From an uncultured Pseudothermotoga sp. (GTDB lineage: Bacteria > Thermotogota > Thermotogae > Thermotogales > DSM-5069): a stretch of DNA of 64,000 nt. A model generated the notes under the pieces. That model worked only from the letters and a program-made list of their open reading frames with translations, had not been told where the DNA came from and did not search any database. The stretch is taken from contig CALKJI010000001.1 in the NCBI GenBank assembly GCA_937995655.1, positions 95,613 to 159,612 on the forward strand, written 5' to 3'. Positions 23,315 through 32,472 of the stretch are shown here, piece after piece; position 1 is the first letter of the stretch, and every line of letters starts with the position of its first letter. Both the position numbers and the translations under genes were made by a program.

Positions 23315-25464
23315 AAAAAATCATAATCGTTGAATCACCTGCAAAGGCAAAGACGATAAACCAAATCCTCAAAGGTGAGTATGAAGTGATTTCCTCAAAA
23401 GGACATGTTCGTGATTTACCTGAAAGAGAATTCGGTGTAAATATACAAAAAGATTTTGAACCAGAATTCAGGATTATCGATGGAAAGGAAAAGGTTGTGC
23501 AGGAACTCGCTACCAAAACAAAGGATAAGGAAGTCTTGCTGGCATCAGATATGGACAGAGAGGGTGAAGCAATAGCTTGGCATCTTGCAGATATTCTTGG
23601 AATCTTGGGCAAGAAGAACAGGATCGTCTTCAGTGAGATCACGCCACAAGCTATAAAAAATGCCGTCAAATCACCAAGGTACATAGATATGAAAAAGGTT
23701 CAAGCACAATTGGCAAGACGCATTCTCGATCGCATAGTTGGGTACAAGATAAGTCCTCTGCTCTGGAAGATGCTCAAGGCAAATCTGAGTGCTGGTAGAG
23801 TCCAATCGGCGGCGTTAAAGATCATTTGCGAAAGAGAAATTCAAAGGCACAGATTCGTTCCAAGAAAATTCTGGAAGGTTCAGGGTTATGTTGGCACGTT
23901 GAGGTTCTATCTGACACACATAGATGGAAAAAAAATAGAGATGCAAGATATTACAAAGAAAATAGCCCAGGATATAGAAAATAATGTGAAGAAACTGAAG
24001 TTGAAGCAGATCAAAAAAAGACAGGTCTACAGAAAACCACCTTTACCCTTTATAACTAGTACACTCCAACAAGAAGCAGCCAATAAATTAGGATTTTCTG
24101 TAGGAAAAACTATGCAAATTGCACAACAACTTTATGAAGGAATCGACACACCCAATGGACACAGAGCCTTCATAACCTACATGAGAACGGACTCCACAAG
24201 AATTTCGGAGTACGCAAAAAAGATGGCAAAGGAATACATATTAGACAAGTATGGTGAAAAGTATCTGGGAGAGCAGAATACTTCTCAGAAAAAGGGACAG
24301 AATGTTCAAGATGCACATGAAGCAATCAGACCCGTTGAAGTTACTCTCAGCCCAATAGAAGCCGACAAAGAACTATCAAAAGACCACGCCAAGCTCTATA
24401 GACTCATCTGGGAAAGGTTTGTCGCATCACAGATGAGCGAGGCAGTTTATGAAGAGACAACAATACTTTTTGAGTCTGGAAGGTATACCTTTGAAGCAAA
24501 GATAGAACAAAGAATCTTTGATGGTTTTGAAATCCTTTTCAAGAAAGAAAAGGAACAGCATTTTGAATTGCCCTCTTCAGAGGTCTCGGTCACCAAGTGG
24601 CAAATAGAAGAAGATGAAACAAAACCTCCATCTAGATACTCTGAAGCTACAATGGTTCGGGCACTCGAAGCGAGAGGCATAGGTAGACCAAGTACATACG
24701 CCACCATAATCTCGACTCTCATTGAAAGAAAATATGTCGTCAAAAAAGCTCAAGAACTTGTTCCAACGGTCATGGGTTTTGTCGTAAATCATTATATGGA
24801 AAAGAGATTTCCCCAGATCATAGATCTGGAGTTCACAGCACGCATGGAGGAGGCCTTAGACAAAGTAGAACAAGGTGAAAAAGATTACAAGCAATTGCTC
24901 AGAGATTTCTACGAGCAGTTTTCCAAATACTTAACCCAAGCCCAGAATCAATGGCTCTCAATAGACATTCCAACAAATCTAAAATGTGATTGCTCTGAAG
25001 AATTTCATCTCAAAGTTGGTAGATATGGATTGTACCTTTCTTGTCCTAACTGTTCCAATACAAGCTCGATATCTTTAGATCTGCCAGCAGTACTCGATCA
25101 GAAGATGTATCTTCAAATTGAAAAAGACGAAACACAGGTACCATGTCCGGCCTGTGGTGGTGAACTACAGCAGATGGATGGAAAGTTTGGAAAATATCTA
25201 AAATGTAAAAACTGTGGCAAGACTTATACGGGTTTTGCAAGGGGTAAATGTCCGAAATGCTCTTCAATAGTTGAAAAAAAGGTCTCTAAGAATAAGAAAG
25301 TATTTTTCAAATGCACCAACCCAAACTGCGATTTCATAAGCTGGCTTGAACCGTCTGATGAAAAATGTCCCGAATGTTCCCAAAAGCTTTTCTATAAAAA
25401 AACCAGATCAAAGGAGTTCTTGTACTGTCAAAGTTGCAAAAAATCTTTCACTATCAAAAAATAA
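23311..25464 (+). CDS. topA: DNA topoisomerase I (type IA)
   Basis: A 717-aa type IA topoisomerase that relaxes negative supercoils. The N-terminal Toprim domain (KKIIIVESPAKAKTI, DMDREGEAIAW), the catalytic tyrosine in YMRTDSTRIS (about residue 290) and the helix-rich gate are complete. The C-terminus carries several zinc ribbons with CxxC pairs (about residues 555 to 715), typical of Thermotoga-type TopA. ATG overlaps the previous stop. The operon ends at the terminator at 25465. Confidence 0.96.
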   Translation: MKKIIIVESPAKAKTINQILKGEYEVISSKGHVRDLPEREFGVNIQKDFEPEFRIIDGKEKVVQELATKTKDKEVLLASDMDREGEAIAWHLADILGILGKKNRIVFSEITPQAIKNAVKSPRYIDMKKVQAQLARRILDRIVGYKISPLLWKMLKANLSAGRVQSAALKIICEREIQRHRFVPRKFWKVQGYVGTLRFYLTHIDGKKIEMQDITKKIAQDIENNVKKLKLKQIKKRQVYRKPPLPFITSTLQQEAANKLGFSVGKTMQIAQQLYEGIDTPNGHRAFITYMRTDSTRISEYAKKMAKEYILDKYGEKYLGEQNTSQKKGQNVQDAHEAIRPVEVTLSPIEADKELSKDHAKLYRLIWERFVASQMSEAVYEETTILFESGRYTFEAKIEQRIFDGFEILFKKEKEQHFELPSSEVSVTKWQIEEDETKPPSRYSEATMVRALEARGIGRPSTYATIISTLIERKYVVKKAQELVPTVMGFVVNHYMEKRFPQIIDLEFTARMEEALDKVEQGEKDYKQLLRDFYEQFSKYLTQAQNQWLSIDIPTNLKCDCSEEFHLKVGRYGLYLSCPNCSNTSSISLDLPAVLDQKMYLQIEKDETQVPCPACGGELQQMDGKFGKYLKCKNCGKTYTGFARGKCPKCSSIVEKKVSKNKKVFFKCTNPNCDFISWLEPSDEKCPECSQKLFYKKTRSKEFLYCQSCKKSFTIKK

Positions 25465-25486
25465 GGTGGGCGAGAGCCCACCTTTT
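25465..25486. terminator. Bidirectional terminator between topA and nhaC
   Basis: GGTGGGC and GCCCACC pair around GAGA. TTTT follows on the plus strand and TTATTTTTT on the minus strand, so it can end both convergent transcripts. It overlaps the last bases of nhaC. Confidence 0.88.
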
Positions 25487-27029
25487 ATGCATAATTCTTC
25501 ATAGACATCCTGTTGAAAACCCTGGCAAGAAGAGCCAACAGAACTATGCCAATTGGTAACAATACAAATGGAGATATCTTGAAAAGACCATAAGCAAGAT
25601 ACATGATTAGAGCAATGAATGCACAAGTTAAGGCATAGGGTATTTGGGTGTTAACATGGTCGATGTGGTCACTTCCAGAGAAGATGGAAGCGAGAACGGT
25701 CGTATCTGAAATGGGTGAACAGTGATCACCAAAGATGGCACCCGCAAAGACTGTGCCAGCCATTACTGTAACGGAAAGCCATGCATCATTCGTGATATTG
25801 TAAGCTATGGGTATAGCGATCGGCGTAAGAATAGCCATAGTTCCCCAAGAGGTTCCTGTAGCGAAAGAAATCAACATGCCAACAACAAAAATAATGGCCG
25901 GAACAAAGACAAAGGAAAGATTCTTTCCCACCACAGAAACTACATACCCTGCAAGATTCATATCCTTTGTCACAGTTCCTATAGACCAAGCAAGTACCAA
26001 GATAGCGCACGCAAGCAACATGAGTTTAAATCCTTCCAATATGGTCTTCATCGTTTCTGCTACCGTCATCAGTTTGAAACCTAAGGCAATTACTACACCA
26101 GTGAGAGTCATTGCAAAGGCACCCCAGAGCAAAGCTGTAGCAGCATCTGCATTTCCGAGTTTCTCAATGAGACTTTCTCCTCCAACTTTTGCACCAGTGT
26201 AGTAGAAGCCAACTATCGTGACGACAACCAATGCCAGGATCGGCAACACGAAAGTTAATATCATCGGCTTCTTTTCTATAGGCTTTCCAAGCTCAAAATC
26301 TACATTCAACATTGGTGAAGCACCCATTCTTGAAGTTTTACCTTCCCTTTGAGCCCTCATCTCTGCTTTCAACATACTTCCAAAGTCCCAATTTGTAATG
26401 GCAATGATCCCAACAAAAATAACTGTGAATATACAGTAAAAGTTGAAAGGAATGCTACCCAGGAATGCTCTCAAAGGTGTGATATTTGTTATGCCTGCCC
26501 CGTCCATTCCATTTTGAATCATGGCCAGTTGATAGGCTATCCAGTCAGAGATGAAAAAGGTCGCAACAGGAGCTGACGTCGAATCAAGTATGTAAGAAAG
26601 CTTTTCTTTTGATATTTTATGTTGCTCGAAGATATCCCTTGTGACATTTCCAACTATTGCGGCATTGATATAATCATTGAAAAAAACAATAATTCCCAAA
26701 AGCCAAGCCCAAACACTCGCAGATCTCTTGGTCTTTATCTTCGTTCTAGCCCAGTCTGCCAACGCTTTACTTCCACCAAGGCGCCATATAAAAGCTATAC
26801 CAGCGCCCATGAATAGGTTGAACAAAAGCAACTTTGCGTTCCATTCATCAGCCATTGAACCTATAATCTTCTCGAGAGAGTAACCAACTCCGGCAATTGG
26901 GTTAAAAGAATTCAACAGCATCCCGCCTGTGAAGATTCCTAAGAACAGAGACAGCAAAACGTTTTTGGTGACAAAACAAAGAACAATGGCAATAAGTGGT
27001 GGTATTATTGACCAGATAGTGCTTTCCAC
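25485..27029 (-). CDS. nhaC: NhaC-family Na+/H+ antiporter
   Basis: A 514-aa polytopic protein (about 11-12 helices) of the NhaC/ion-transporter family. Motifs typical of the family are visible: SDWIAYQLAMIQ, ATGTSWGTMAILTPIAIP and GAIFGDHCSPISDTTVL with charged residues in membrane segments. The GTG at 27029 is chosen because GGGGG lies 8 bases upstream; a GTG nine bases earlier is inside the ribosome-binding site. It exports sodium, or exchanges an organic substrate, in line with the sodium-based energetics of neighbours. Confidence 0.88.
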   Translation of the reverse strand: MESTIWSIIPPLIAIVLCFVTKNVLLSLFLGIFTGGMLLNSFNPIAGVGYSLEKIIGSMADEWNAKLLLFNLFMGAGIAFIWRLGGSKALADWARTKIKTKRSASVWAWLLGIIVFFNDYINAAIVGNVTRDIFEQHKISKEKLSYILDSTSAPVATFFISDWIAYQLAMIQNGMDGAGITNITPLRAFLGSIPFNFYCIFTVIFVGIIAITNWDFGSMLKAEMRAQREGKTSRMGASPMLNVDFELGKPIEKKPMILTFVLPILALVVVTIVGFYYTGAKVGGESLIEKLGNADAATALLWGAFAMTLTGVVIALGFKLMTVAETMKTILEGFKLMLLACAILVLAWSIGTVTKDMNLAGYVVSVVGKNLSFVFVPAIIFVVGMLISFATGTSWGTMAILTPIAIPIAYNITNDAWLSVTVMAGTVFAGAIFGDHCSPISDTTVLASIFSGSDHIDHVNTQIPYALTCAFIALIMYLAYGLFKISPFVLLPIGIVLLALLARVFNRMSMKNYA

Positions 27030-27089
27030 TAAACACACCCCCTAAGTTAGTTTGTGCCACCCGACAAGGATCAATACATATAATAAAAC

Positions 27090-27118
27090 AAAAAGCAGGG
27101 TTTAAATCCTGCTTTTTT
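27090..27118. terminator. Bidirectional terminator-type hairpin upstream of nhaC
   Basis: AAAAAGCAGG and CCTGCTTTTT pair around an 8-base loop, with T runs on both strands. No gene on either side obviously needs it: it lies in the 282-bp gap between the divergent nhaC and START-domain genes. It may be an attenuator in the nhaC leader or mark a short unrecognised transcript. Confidence 0.65.
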
Positions 27119-27311
27119 AATTATATCAGAAAAACAAAGCTTGTTCAACCGAAATTTTTTAAGTCTCTCACCTTCCGTTTTGAGTATGACACACTTTCAA
27201 AGATCGTGTACAATTATCTTGCAAGCAAGAAACGTTTGCACAGGTTCGCCTTCAAATAGATTTTTGGTACCGACAAATTTGGGCAAAAGATTCGACTGAG
27301 GTGATCCAAAA

Positions 27312-27755
27312 TTGATTGAAATACCCAAAATGGAATTCATTGAGTATTTCAACGCACCGATTCAAAAGGTGTGGAAAGTTTTCGTCAATCCGAACGGTTG
27401 GGATCCATGGTTCACCGATGGTATGGAAATGGAACTTAGAAAGGGTGGAAAAATTTTCTTTCGTTGGGTTAGGATGACCCAAGGCGAAGAAGTTGAAGAT
27501 ACAGGTATCACAATAGTACTCGATCCATACAAAGAATGGGAGTTTTGGTGGTATGAATATGAAGACGGTTTTAGATCGCATGTAAAGATGTGTTTTCAAG
27601 ACAATGCAAACAACGGTACATGGGTGAGAGTACAAGATAAAGTATTCGTGTCCAATTTAGATGAAATTTCCATAGCCTTCGGTTGTGCCTTTGGTTGGGG
27701 ACAAATGCTCTGTCTTGCGAAGGCTTACATTGAAAAGAACACAATATTGATTTAG
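27312..27755 (+). CDS. START/AHSA1 (SRPBCC) domain protein
   Basis: A 147-aa single-domain protein of the SRPBCC fold. The beginning FIEYFNAPIQKVWKVFVNPNGWDPWFTDG-type pattern (hydrophobic strand, helix, then tryptophan-rich loop) and the middle EWEFWWYEYE resemble AHSA1 proteins, which bind hydrophobic ligands. TTG start with GAGGTGAT 8 bases upstream. It is 11 bases before the alcohol dehydrogenase gene and probably co-transcribed. Ligand unknown. Confidence 0.75.
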   Translation: MIEIPKMEFIEYFNAPIQKVWKVFVNPNGWDPWFTDGMEMELRKGGKIFFRWVRMTQGEEVEDTGITIVLDPYKEWEFWWYEYEDGFRSHVKMCFQDNANNGTWVRVQDKVFVSNLDEISIAFGCAFGWGQMLCLAKAYIEKNTILI

Positions 27756-27766
27756 GAGGTGAGCTT

Positions 27767-28924
27767 ATGTTTAACATTTTCTTGCCGACAAGGATTGTTT
27801 TCGGTGAAGGTGCACTGAACAAACTGCCCTTGCTCGTTAAGGACCTTGGCAAAAAGGCAATGATTGTCACAGGCAAAAAGAGCACAAAACAAAGTGGAGT
27901 ACTGGATAAAGTAACAAAATTGCTGGAAGAAAAAGGCATGGAAACCATTGTTTTTGACAAAGTTCAACCAAACCCAGTTAGTGACGATGTTGACGAAGCT
28001 GCTCAGATTGCGATCAAAGAAAAGGTTGATTTTCTAATCGGTCTTGGTGGAGGGAGTGCCATAGATTCATCAAAAGCGATAGCCATAACTGCAGCCATGG
28101 GTGGTAACTTCTGGGATTATGTAGAAGTGGGTGGAGGCAAAAAGCCAGACAAAGCTTTACCGGTAATTGCAATACCAACAACCCACGGGACAGGTACCGA
28201 AGCCGACCCATTTGCCGTTATAACCAATCCAAGGACAAAGGAAAAAGTTGGTATAGGATACAACATCATTTTTCCAAGGGTTTCAATAGTTGATCCAACC
28301 TTGATGATCACACTTCCTAAAGATCAAACGGCCTATACATCCATGGATGCCTTTTACCACTCTCTTGAAGCCTTTCTAAACATAGGGGCAAATGTTTATT
28401 CAGACACATTAGCTTTAGACTCTATGAAAAGGATAGTTGTAAATCTTCAAGCTGCTTACGAAAATGGGAACGATATTTACGCGCGCACCAACCTCGCTTG
28501 GGCGAGCACAGAAGCAGGTATCACCGAAACTCTCACAGGTGTAATTGCAAATCACGCCATAGAACATGGTCTGACTGGCTTCAATCCACAATTGCCCCAT
28601 GGATTGGGTTTGTGTATAACAGGGCCATACTTGCTTGAGTACATCTTTGATGATTGTTATGAAAGACTCTCAGTTTTGAGCAAAGAAGTCTTCAACGTAG
28701 AGGAATACGATGTAAAAAAGTCAGGAAGGCTTTTCATTGAAAAACTTTATGAGTTTCAGAACAGATTTGAACTGAACCAAAAGTTATCGACCTTGGGATT
28801 CAAGGAAGATCAACTTGAACAAATCGCACAGGTCGCCTATAAAACAATGAAAGGTGTCGTTGTAAAGTCACCAAAGAGAATGAGTGAAAACGATCTGTAT
28901 CAGATAATCAAACGCGCATTTTGA
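27767..28924 (+). CDS. Iron-containing alcohol dehydrogenase
   Basis: A 385-aa group III alcohol dehydrogenase. It has the nucleotide loop GLGGGSAIDSSKA, TTHGTGTEADP, and the metal ligands in MDAFYHSLEAF (Asp and His) and in HAIEHGLTGFNPQLPHGLGL (two His). Reduces aldehydes or ketones with NAD(P)H in fermentation. ATG start with GGAGGTGAG upstream. Substrate (butanol, propanediol, lactaldehyde) cannot be told from sequence. Confidence 0.92.
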   Translation: MFNIFLPTRIVFGEGALNKLPLLVKDLGKKAMIVTGKKSTKQSGVLDKVTKLLEEKGMETIVFDKVQPNPVSDDVDEAAQIAIKEKVDFLIGLGGGSAIDSSKAIAITAAMGGNFWDYVEVGGGKKPDKALPVIAIPTTHGTGTEADPFAVITNPRTKEKVGIGYNIIFPRVSIVDPTLMITLPKDQTAYTSMDAFYHSLEAFLNIGANVYSDTLALDSMKRIVVNLQAAYENGNDIYARTNLAWASTEAGITETLTGVIANHAIEHGLTGFNPQLPHGLGLCITGPYLLEYIFDDCYERLSVLSKEVFNVEEYDVKKSGRLFIEKLYEFQNRFELNQKLSTLGFKEDQLEQIAQVAYKTMKGVVVKSPKRMSENDLYQIIKRAF

Positions 28925-29001
28925 CCAATTTTAACAGTTTTGCAACTTGTTGAGGTTAAGATATGACTGTGAAGTTACTAATCGACGCGGGAGGTGACAG
29001 G

Positions 29002-29235
29002 ATGCCATTTTACAGATATGTGTGTGATAACTGTGGATCACAGAATACTATTCTTCACTCAATTAGTGAAAATCCCGTTGTCCATTGTGAAAGCTGTGGT
29101 ACACAGATGAAAAGAACTATCTCAAGAGTTGGAATTCTCTTCAAGGGTAGCGGTTTCTACTGCACCGATAATAAGAAAAACGGTTCAACTTCGAGTGAAA
29201 CTACATCAAAATCCGAAAAGGAAAAAGTAGCATAA
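29002..29235 (+). CDS. FmdB-family zinc-ribbon protein
   Basis: A 77-aa protein starting MPFYRYVCDNCG with CxxC pairs at the start (CDNC) and at about residue 30 (CESC), the regulatory-protein FmdB zinc ribbon, and a low-complexity serine/lysine tail. ATG 29002 has GGGAGGTG upstream; the open frame reaches back to 28963 but that part looks non-coding. Its role is unknown; it lies before the methylmalonyl-CoA genes but is separated by a terminator-like hairpin. Confidence 0.82.
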   Translation: MPFYRYVCDNCGSQNTILHSISENPVVHCESCGTQMKRTISRVGILFKGSGFYCTDNKKNGSTSSETTSKSEKEKVA

Positions 29236-29238
29236 AGA

Positions 29239-29264
29239 TGGGGCGTTATGCCCCAGATTTTTTC
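29239..29264 (+). terminator. Terminator-type hairpin after fmdB
   Basis: TGGGGC and GCCCCA pair around GTTAT, followed by GATTTTTTTC. It lies 4 bases after the fmdB stop and upstream of the mce ribosome-binding site. Confidence 0.75.
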
Positions 29265-29282
29265 AAGTTGGGAGGTGCCGAT

Positions 29283-29690
29283 GTGTTTACGAAAAAAATA
29301 GATCATATAGGTATCGCTGTAAAAGATGCTTCTTCAAAACTTTCATTGTACCAGGGGTTTCTTGGCTTAAAGGATGTCCATGTGGAAGAATTAGTATCAA
29401 GAGGAATCAGAGTTTACATGATAAAAGTTGGTGAGAGTAAGATAGAGTTGCTCGAGCCAATGAGTGAGCAATCAGAGATAAGCAAATTCCTTGAAGCAAA
29501 AGGTGAAGGAATACATCACATAGCTTTCAGTGTCGAAGGAATTGATCAGGCAGTAGAGTTTGCCAAACAAAATGGCTTACAACCGCTCTCAGATGCTCCT
29601 AAGCCTGGTGCTGGTGGTGCTAAAGTTTTGTTCCTTCACCCCAAAACAACTGGTGGTGTTTTGATAGAACTTGTTGAAGGTAGTCACTGA
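29283..29690 (+). CDS. mce: Methylmalonyl-CoA epimerase
   Basis: A 135-aa vicinal-oxygen-chelate protein that interconverts (R)- and (S)-methylmalonyl-CoA. It starts FTKKIDHIGIAVKD with the metal His, and continues with IELLEPM, EGIHHIAFSV and VLIELVE, all typical. The GTG at 29283 is chosen because GGGAGGTG precedes it and the protein then has the normal length; the frame reaches back to 29238 through the hairpin. Neighbours encode the methylmalonyl-CoA decarboxylase, confirming the role. Confidence 0.92.
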   Translation: MFTKKIDHIGIAVKDASSKLSLYQGFLGLKDVHVEELVSRGIRVYMIKVGESKIELLEPMSEQSEISKFLEAKGEGIHHIAFSVEGIDQAVEFAKQNGLQPLSDAPKPGAGGAKVLFLHPKTTGGVLIELVEGSH

Positions 29691-29703
29691 TGGGGGGATA
29701 AAA

Positions 29704-31245
29704 ATGGATGAATTGCTAAGAAAGCTACAACAACTGAATGAAAAGATGGAGCAAGGTGGTGGTAGTGAAAAAATAGAGAAGCAACATGCCCAAGGTAAAC
29801 TCACAGCACGCGAGCGAATCAACCTTCTGGTTGATGAAGGTTCTTTTGTCGAAACCGACAAATTTGTCAAACACAGAGCCACACTCCTCGGAATGGATAA
29901 AGAAGACCTACCTTGTGACGGTGTTGTCACAGGTATAGGTAAGATCAAGGGAAAACCAGCTGCTATTTTTTCACAAGATTTCACAGTTATGGGTGGTTCT
30001 TTGGGCGAGATGCATGCAAAGAAGATAATGAAGATAATGGACCTTGCCATGGAACTTGGTATTCCACTCATCGGTATCAACGATTCGGGTGGTGCGAGAA
30101 TACAAGAAGGTGTAGATTCACTGTATGGTTACGGTGGCATTTTTTACCGAAATACCATTGCATCGGGTTTGATACCACAGATAACTCTGATCGCAGGACC
30201 ATGCGCAGGTGGAGCTGTTTATTCACCAGCTATAACTGATTTCGTCGTTATGATAGATAAGAGTGCCAAGATGTTCATAACAGGTCCCAATGTTATAAAG
30301 GCAGTCACCGGTGAAGATATAAACCAAGAAGACCTAGGTGGTGCATATGTGCACAACACAAAGAGTGGTAATGCACACTTCTTAGCTTCAGATGAAGAAG
30401 ATGCGGCAATTTTAATTAAAAAACTTCTCTCTTATATACCTCAGAACAATTTGGAAGAACCTGATTACATTCCTGGAGTCTACGATCTTTCAACAAGTGA
30501 TCAGATTCTCTCAACCGTACCCGTTGAACCCAATAAGGGATACGACGTTAGAGATGTCATAAAATTGGTGGTTGACCAAGATACTTTCTTCGAAGTCCAT
30601 AGACATTATGCAAGAAATATAGTTGTAGGTTTTGCAAGAATCGCTGGTAGAAGTGTTGGAATAATTGCAAACCAACCATCTGTTCTGGCTGGTTCTCTTG
30701 ACATAGATTCCTCAGACAAAGCCGCAAGATTCATAAGATTTCTTGATGCCTTTAATATTCCCATCGTGACCTTCGTCGACACACCGGGATACCTACCTGG
30801 CGTCCAGCAGGAACATGGGGGAATCATAAGGCATGGTGCAAAATTATTGTATGCGTACAGTGAAGCTGTCGTACCAAAAATAACGGTAATTCTGAGGAAG
30901 GCATACGGTGGAGCCTACATCGCGATGGGCAGTAAACACCTTGATGCTGACTTTGTCGCTGCTTGGCCTACAGCAGAGATAGCCGTTATGGGACCCGAGG
31001 GGGCTGCAAACATCATCTTCAGAAAAGAAATCGAAGGAGCTTCAAACCCTGAGGAAAGGAGAAAAGAGTTAGTACAACAATACCGTGACACCTTTGCAAA
31101 TCCTTATGTCGCCGCAGCTAGAGGTTATATAGATGCGGTGATAGACCCAAGACAAACGCGCGAATGGATCTCAAAAACACTCGATATATCTAAGACAAAA
31201 GTTAAATCCAGCCCAAAGAAAAAACATGGTAACATACCTCTGTGA
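29704..31245 (+). CDS. mmdA: Methylmalonyl-CoA decarboxylase/propionyl-CoA carboxylase carboxyltransferase subunit
   Basis: A 513-aa biotin-dependent carboxyltransferase of the crotonase fold. Motifs include GQDFTVMGGSLGE-like SQDFTVMGGSLGEMH, the CoA-site GINDSGGARIQEG and GGAYIAMGSKHL. It moves CO2 between methylmalonyl-CoA and biotin. ATG 29704 has GGGGGA upstream. With the gamma and biotin-carrier genes it resembles a sodium-pumping methylmalonyl-CoA decarboxylase, but the membrane beta subunit is not in this window, so a propionyl-CoA carboxylase or transcarboxylase role stays open. Confidence 0.92.
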   Translation: MDELLRKLQQLNEKMEQGGGSEKIEKQHAQGKLTARERINLLVDEGSFVETDKFVKHRATLLGMDKEDLPCDGVVTGIGKIKGKPAAIFSQDFTVMGGSLGEMHAKKIMKIMDLAMELGIPLIGINDSGGARIQEGVDSLYGYGGIFYRNTIASGLIPQITLIAGPCAGGAVYSPAITDFVVMIDKSAKMFITGPNVIKAVTGEDINQEDLGGAYVHNTKSGNAHFLASDEEDAAILIKKLLSYIPQNNLEEPDYIPGVYDLSTSDQILSTVPVEPNKGYDVRDVIKLVVDQDTFFEVHRHYARNIVVGFARIAGRSVGIIANQPSVLAGSLDIDSSDKAARFIRFLDAFNIPIVTFVDTPGYLPGVQQEHGGIIRHGAKLLYAYSEAVVPKITVILRKAYGGAYIAMGSKHLDADFVAAWPTAEIAVMGPEGAANIIFRKEIEGASNPEERRKELVQQYRDTFANPYVAAARGYIDAVIDPRQTREWISKTLDISKTKVKSSPKKKHGNIPL

Positions 31246-31254
31246 GGTGATCCG

Positions 31255-31605
31255 ATGTCCATACTGTCAATAGTTCTAACGGGTATCAGTATAGTTTTTT
31301 TGGTCTTTGTGATTCTATATATTATTTTTATCTTGATGGAGCTTATCTTCCATCAGAAAAGACCGCCAAAGCAGAGGAACACAACAGTTAGGGAAGGGGT
31401 AAAAACAGTTGTTCAGACTCAAGAAGAGGAAGATGAAAACCATATTGCGGTGATAGGTGCTGTGATCAGTGAGATAATTGGGGAACCTGTTTTAGTGAAA
31501 AGTGTCTATACTGGTAGAACATACGATATGCAAGATAGAATAACAGAATGGAGAAAAAGTGGCTGGAAAGGAGCGAGAGGATGGCGCGCAAGTTCAGGGT
31601 GGTAG
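31255..31605 (+). CDS. OadG-type sodium-pump decarboxylase gamma subunit
   Basis: A 116-aa protein with one N-terminal membrane helix (about residues 4-28, IVLTGISIVFLVFVILYIIFI) and a soluble tail with HIAVIGAVISEII. This is the layout of the gamma subunit (OadG/MmdD) that anchors the decarboxylase complex. ATG start with GAGGTGATCC upstream. Its last 25 bases overlap the biotin-carrier gene. Confidence 0.83.
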   Translation: MSILSIVLTGISIVFLVFVILYIIFILMELIFHQKRPPKQRNTTVREGVKTVVQTQEEEDENHIAVIGAVISEIIGEPVLVKSVYTGRTYDMQDRITEWRKSGWKGARGWRASSGW

Positions 31606-32003
31606 TCAATGGAAAAGAATACACAGTTGAGGTTGAAGAGCTCGGTGGTTCAACAATCAATCAGAGTCCTCCTGTATCTGTTCCTACTGAAAAACCTGTA
31701 GAAAAACCAAAAGAAGAGAAACCAAAAGAACAACCCAAGGCAGCTGAACAGCCAAAACAGGTTATCTCTAAACCATCGACTCCCACAGGTGGAATCGAAG
31801 TGAAATCACCAATGTCAGGTTTGATAATCAAACTACATGTTAATGAGGGCCAGCAAATAATACGAGGTCAGAAGCTTTTGGTACTCGAGGCAATGAAGAT
31901 GGAAAACGACATTATCTCTGAGCACGATGGAAAAGTTTCAAAAATATTTGTCAAGGAAGGAGACACCGTTGAAACGCAACAAACACTTTTATTGATAGAG
32001 TGA
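31581..32003 (+). CDS. mmdC: Biotin carboxyl carrier protein of the decarboxylase
   Basis: A 140-aa carrier: an N-terminal strand region (KFRVVVNGKEYTVEVEEL), a proline/lysine-rich flexible linker (about residues 35-70) and a biotinyl domain with EAMKMEND, whose first lysine carries biotin. ATG 31581 follows GGAGCGAGAGG. The carrier shuttles CO2 from the carboxyltransferase to the membrane subunit. Confidence 0.92.
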   Translation: MARKFRVVVNGKEYTVEVEELGGSTINQSPPVSVPTEKPVEKPKEEKPKEQPKAAEQPKQVISKPSTPTGGIEVKSPMSGLIIKLHVNEGQQIIRGQKLLVLEAMKMENDIISEHDGKVSKIFVKEGDTVETQQTLLLIE

Positions 32004-32013
32004 GGTGATTGCT

Positions 32014-32472
32014 GTGGAATTGAAGGTGGTTAGTTTTTTACTTTCTGAAGAGAAGTTCGCACTCGATATCATGAACGTCGATAGTATTGTCGAACTAGGT
32101 AAGATCGTAAAAATACCAGAATCCGCTGATTATGTTGAGGGAATCATGAACTTAAGGGGAAATGTCATACCGGTTATAAACCTCAAGAAAAAGTTCAAGA
32201 TGAGAGACACTGAAAGAAAGTCCTCTTCAAAGATCATTGTCATCAATCTAGATGACAGAAAGGTTGGGCTGTTGGTTGATCAAGTTCACGAAGTTCTCAC
32301 CATTACAGACAAGCAGATTGAGCAACCACCAACAGATGTGAGCAAATCAAAAACGAATATTGTCTTGGGAATAGCCAAACTTGATCAAGATCTGTTGATC
32401 ATACTCAATGCGAAAGAGTTGCTCACTGCCCAGGAGCAGGTTCAACTCGAAGGTTTGACGAAACTGGCGTGA
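32014..32472 (+). CDS. cheW: CheW chemotaxis coupling protein
   Basis: A 152-aa CheW domain that links CheA to receptors. The patterns LSEEKFALDIMNVDSIVEL, GIMNLRGNVIPVINL and the end ILGIAKLDQDLLIILNAKELL are family-typical. GTG 32014 is preferred over GTG 32005, which lies in the GAGGTGAT ribosome-binding site. It starts 10 bases after the biotin-carrier gene, so it may be co-transcribed with the decarboxylase operon. The 3' end overlaps the convergent gene by 50 bases. Confidence 0.9.
   Translation: MELKVVSFLLSEEKFALDIMNVDSIVELGKIVKIPESADYVEGIMNLRGNVIPVINLKKKFKMRDTERKSSSKIIVINLDDRKVGLLVDQVHEVLTITDKQIEQPPTDVSKSKTNIVLGIAKLDQDLLIILNAKELLTAQEQVQLEGLTKLA

Noticed and set aside
25465..25486. 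Regulatory site for topA supercoiling control
   Set aside because: The element lies at the 3' ends of two convergent genes and has T tracts on both sides, so a shared terminator explains it.
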